Below, piece after piece: positions 60,400 through 64,000 of a stretch of 64,000 bases of DNA. A program made the translations under genes and the position numbers. This DNA is from Branchinecta lynchi. Its lineage: Eukaryota; Arthropoda; Branchiopoda; Anostraca; Branchinectidae. The DNA is taken from positions 20,999,869 through 21,063,868 of the forward strand of contig JAKZAP010000009.1 of NCBI GenBank assembly GCA_023053575.1, in the 5' to 3' direction. Under the pieces are notes generated by a model, which did no database searches, was not told the origin of the DNA, and worked only from the letters and a program-made list of their open reading frames with translations. Each line of letters begins with the position of its first letter. Positions within the stretch are counted from its first letter, which is position 1.

Positions 60400-61240
60400 G
60401 ATTCAACCTCGGTCTTTTTCGCCAAATTCAGCTACGGTACGACTGGACTTCCACTGATTCAACCTAGGAGGACTGACTTTCAGGGGTAGGGACAAAATGC
60501 AAGAACCACATTTCGGCGCGGAAAGTCGGAATCACTCTCAGCGGATTCCGGAACGGAATCCGGCGGCTGGACTTTTATCGATTCAAACCAGGAGGACTCA
60601 CTGTCAGGGGTAGGGATAAAATCAGAGCGAAATAAAACAGTAGGGAGTATCGCCAATACCTATGCTTTCCATGCTTAGCAAACGGGGCATACTCATAGCG
60701 CCGCCCACTACGCTTTCGGCATTTAAAGCGAAACAAACTTTTGGGTTCAGAAATTTCTAGTAAAGCAAAGATGCGGCCTGCACACACCAAGGAAACAATG
60801 GAGACTTTATCATTTTTGTGCTATGTTCAGAATATGAAGTTATCGGAGCCAGCGCTGGTGATAGACTGATCGAGTTTTAGAAGGGACATTCACCATCGCA
60901 AGTGGTGCTAGTGTCACTGCTATTCGAATGTGTGTCACTTTTTTCAAGTCTTGGTGCACTAGTGTTATTTTACTCTGGATAAAATGCAAGAATCACCATT
61001 CTGCGTGAATCAAATCTCAGCGGATTCCGGAAGGGGGGGGAGGAGAGAAAGTGCACAAGAAAGCGTAGTTTCTGGTGACCAGACTTCAACCGAGGTCAGG
61101 AGTTGGAACCATTTCAGCGAATTCTGGTGCGCACAAATCACAAATCAACAACGTGGTGCCTGGAGACCGGACTTCCACCGATTCAACCTAGGGCGAGTGG
61201 GGGGTGGGGCTTTCCGGAATTAAAATGCGCTTGTAGACGA
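60400..61240. repeat. Tandem repeat (~150-bp units) split by an inserted element
   Basis: The units share GACTGGACTTCCACTGATTC, CAACCTAGGAGGACT, AGGGGTAGGGA, AAAATGCAAGAA and CTCAGCGGATTCCGGAA. At least two lie before 60622 and two after 60978. The interruption is exactly the CAGAG element. Confidence 0.75.
60623..60977. mobile_element. hAT-like element with CAGAG ends, 355 bp, 8-bp TSD
   Basis: GATAAAAT at 60615-60622 and 60978-60985. Ends CAGAGCGAAATAA and TTATTTTACTCTG. Same family as 56711-57382, in the opposite orientation. Confidence 0.88.
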
Positions 61241-61479
61241 TCTCTGAATGATAACCAATCAAGGAATCTAAAAGTTCTTTTTTTCCCGGTCCAGATCAGA
61301 TTGGGGAGGACCTCGGTGGCGCTTGATAATTATTTGACTCAAATTTCTTCCATTACTTAGCCGATTGATCGATTGTCCTTAGCAAATGTTACGGGATTTT
61401 CCGAAATTTGTTAGAACATGGAAAACAACAGGAGATTTGCTTCTTATTCAACTCATTTAGAAAGTATGAAGAGGGAATG

Positions 61480-62045
61480 TTATTTTATATAAAAAAAAAT
61501 CTTGTCGTTTGCTTTTAAGCATTAAATCTATCTAATCTATCTATCCATACAAGGGAGTTGTTTCTATCTCAATGGCAGATCGAACACTGATATGCCTCCA
61601 GTGTTCTTCCCCATCGAACCTTCGGTTTTATTCGGTTTCACTGCGAGGTCCTGCCCATTTGGGTCCTCGTTTGGGTCCGGTTTGTTTGCGAGGCGCCGAC
61701 ACTGGAGCATCGAATTTCTAGTCATTAGTTTATTTCTAGTTTACTCGTCACAGTACAAGTCCCTTGTACAACATTCTGTCTCCGTACTTTCTATGTCATC
61801 ACGTGACAAAATGGTTACGGAGATTTTTGGCAATGTAATTACAATAAATGATGAAGTATGGATGGTGAACGTTATTGGAAGTAAGTGTTTTGAAGATTTG
61901 AAGAGGATGGTAAGATTCCTAACGGTAGCTTTAGCCCACAGAGAGAATTTCCTTTAGTTTAGTTCTATTATTTCGTTTAATTTTTTTTTTTTTTACAATT
62001 TTTGCCAGGCCTCAGGCTTTTTGTGCATAAATTATATTTTACCCC
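61480..62045 (+). mobile_element. LINE tails, zinc-knuckle family
   Basis: A first tail ends in ATCTATCTAATCTATCTATCC at 61527-61547. A second fragment reads FGNVITINDEVWMVNVIG, then FEDLKRMVRFLTVALAHREN before a stop at about 61955, then a UTR with TTTTTGCCAGGCCTCAGGCT. The latter matches the end of the 59.3-kb LINE. Confidence 0.75.
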
Positions 62046-62059
62046 CTCCCCCCCAAAAA

Positions 62060-62260
62060 AAAAAGCAAATACAGCAGCCGTGTTCAGAATGAAATCGCAG
62101 CACCAGTTTTTAATTTTCAGGAAGAAATTCACAAAATCATATATTTAAGGAAGGATCTTTATATGTTTTTCCACATGTTCACTTACCAGCTTGAGTGGCT
62201 TTAAGCCTAAAGAGGACCCTTGCCAAGAAGGGCCGAAATATAGCTCTAACAGATGTTTAC
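62060..62260 (+). mobile_element. PLE 3' end, second subfamily
   Basis: AAATACAGCAGCCGTGTTCA and GAATGAAATCGCAGCACC are the PLE ORF tail. After about 90 bases comes the terminal repeat with CTAAAGA (from CTGAAGA), stem II and GAAA, then TATAGCTCTAA. From 62261 to 62877 I see nothing identifiable. Confidence 0.7.
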
Positions 62261-62877
62261 GGCTATTTCCTAGAGGCTCTGAGCCCCGAAATTTCGTGAT
62301 TGCTGGAAAATTCCAGTGCTACTTTCCAGAAGTTTTTGAGTCCAATTTCGAGTACTATCTTTATTTCAGTGATTACTTTTTTTATTCATTATTTTTATTC
62401 CCGCGTAGCAATTTATTCATAATGTTTATACTAGATTTGACACCAGCTTGATACTACGTCTCCTCCTCCCTCGATGACATTACATCCTACCTTATCCCAA
62501 TCTTTCAGGATTAATGTCATCAACACCAAATAACTAAAAAAATCTATTGTTCTAACAGTATTAACTTTAACCTTCTGCCCTTACTAGGTACATTTATAAT
62601 GGAAGACGGTGTTCCATGAAACTAATTGTCATCCCTAAAGTTCCTTTGGACTCCGAAAAGGCTATTTGTCCTCGAGTGTCGTTCGCTTTCGAATTTGAGG
62701 AATAAATTTGTTTGGGGGTGCCATGGCATTCTGAAATCTAAGAATCCAATATATTTTAAGCAGCCATGCCGTAGACTGTACTCATTCATTCTTTGCCTTC
62801 ACTCAGGTTGTATTATCCGTCATCCGGGGTCGGTGGAGTCTTTCTGATTATTGTGCCAATTTGGAGAAAAAGATTTT

Positions 62878-63665
62878 CGGGGTCCCAAAATGTAAGTGCC
62901 TTTGTAGCCCTAAATTTAGGGATGGGGGTTCAAATTAAGGGGCAAACCAAATATTTTTAAACAGCTAATGTGATAGTTGATTGTGGGATAAGAAGACAGG
63001 ATGAACACCTGGTGAAAACCATTTTCTAGCTGGACAATTGGTTCGTTCGGAATCCGGCAAAAACCGGATAGTTGGTTAAAAGTAAAAGTTTCTTTTTAAG
63101 TTGATTAAATGTTCGATTTAAGGGTAAGAAGGCATGCTAAAACCTTATGTGAAAAGCACTTTCTGCCGGTACAACTAGTTCACCCGGAATCCGGACAAAA
63201 CTCGAAAATTTGTCAAAAGCAAAAGCTTTATTTGAAGTTGATTAGACTACAGACTTAGGGATAAGAAGAGACGCTGAGTCTGTATATGATAATATAATAC
63301 GGGACAGATAATTCGTCCGGAATCCGGTTGTAACCGGAACTTTTTGTATAATAATGTTTCATTTGAAGTTGATTAGATGTTCTTTATAGAGATAAGGATA
63401 TACGCTAAATTCTTTTGTGAATTATCCTTTTTTGCCGGACGATTAGTTCGCTCGGAATTCGGCCGAAACCGGAAATTTGGCAGAACTCAAGATGGAAGTT
63501 TCGGTAAGTATCGTCAAAATAGATAGGCTTATAGTGGTATATTAGAACTTGGTTTTCTTTGATGATTAGACTGGCGAAGACTGGATCTGGCGAAGACAAG
63601 ACCCAATTCTTCGGATCATAAATTAGATTTTGGGATCACATTGAAAACTTTGGTCTTGTTGCAGA
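62878..63665 (-). repeat. Satellite-bearing dispersed element, near full length
   Basis: Short right module (GGTCCCAAAATGTAAGTG), five monomers with cores near 63050, 63190, 63320 and 63460, and the family terminus at 63630-63660 (TTTTGGGATCACATTGAAAA, CTTTGGTCTTGTTG). It shows the monomer that is split at 49982/51975 in its intact state. 63666-64000 holds only short ORFs. Confidence 0.85.
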
Positions 63666-64000
63666 ATGTTCTCATCATCCGGAACGAACGCTGATCTGAA
63701 AGCCGTTGACGTCAAAAGGGACGGCAAGACTGGTAGAAGTTTATTTTTAAAGCATCGACAGTTTTATTTATTGCTTTACCGACATTAAGAACGAAGAGGG
63801 AAGAAGTGCAAAATAGTAATAACAGCTCGACTAGCCAATTTAAGAACACAGAGTATCCCAAACTTGGTCTGCAAAATTTTAACCCAGGTAAATCAAAACG
63901 GTCAATTGCCAAAACAAATCACTGCCTTGATCACCCATATCTAACTTTCCCGCCGTAAACCCTCTACTAGTTGGCTTGAAAACAGAACAAAATAACACTA

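Overview
This is eukaryotic nuclear DNA, almost certainly from an invertebrate animal. Coding sequence is split by introns with GT-AG boundaries, introns run from about 0.6 to 10 kb, and most of the window is decayed transposable elements: Penelope-like elements (PLEs), the 3' ends of non-LTR retrotransposons (LINEs), non-autonomous DNA elements with target-site duplications, and satellite-bearing dispersed repeats. The secreted Cys-rich protein on the minus strand looks arthropod-like, perhaps crustacean, but I cannot fix the phylum. A 100-N assembly gap lies at 10352-10451.

Layout. 0-3.9 kb: PLE remnants (reverse-transcriptase C-terminus plus GIY-YIG endonuclease) with hammerhead-ribozyme-like terminal repeats. 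3.9-9.2 kb: on the minus strand, a partly tandem array of duplicated exons whose peptide resembles the start of an OTU domain, next to a decayed PHD-like exon. 9.5-18 kb: repeats, the gap, an orphan minus-strand exon and several elements with terminal inverted repeats (TIRs). 20.2-45.45 kb (plus strand): the main gene. Ten exons can be joined in phase by their splice sites into an open frame of at least 1,022 codons: an RG-rich N-terminus, a regular-heptad coiled coil, a Gly/Pro linker and then about 800 residues of what appear to be repeated beta-rich modules. I do not recognise the family. Its introns hold most of the transposon debris, including a 10-kb intron before exon 10. 45.5-57.4 kb: satellite-bearing elements, a clear nested 2-kb insertion, several MITEs (short non-autonomous DNA elements) and more PLE ends. 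57.8-59.0 kb (minus): a secreted protein with five Cys-rich repeats. 59.3-64 kb: LINE 3' ends, a tandem repeat split by an element with TIRs, a PLE end and another satellite-bearing element.

Only two loci look like functional host genes: the ten-exon gene and the Cys-rich secreted protein. The exon array at 4-9 kb and the exon at 10.5 kb may be real or decayed. The strongest structural signals are the ten splice junctions that keep one frame, the reuse of hammerhead-like motifs at PLE ends, and the stacked insertions whose order can be read from intact target-site duplications.
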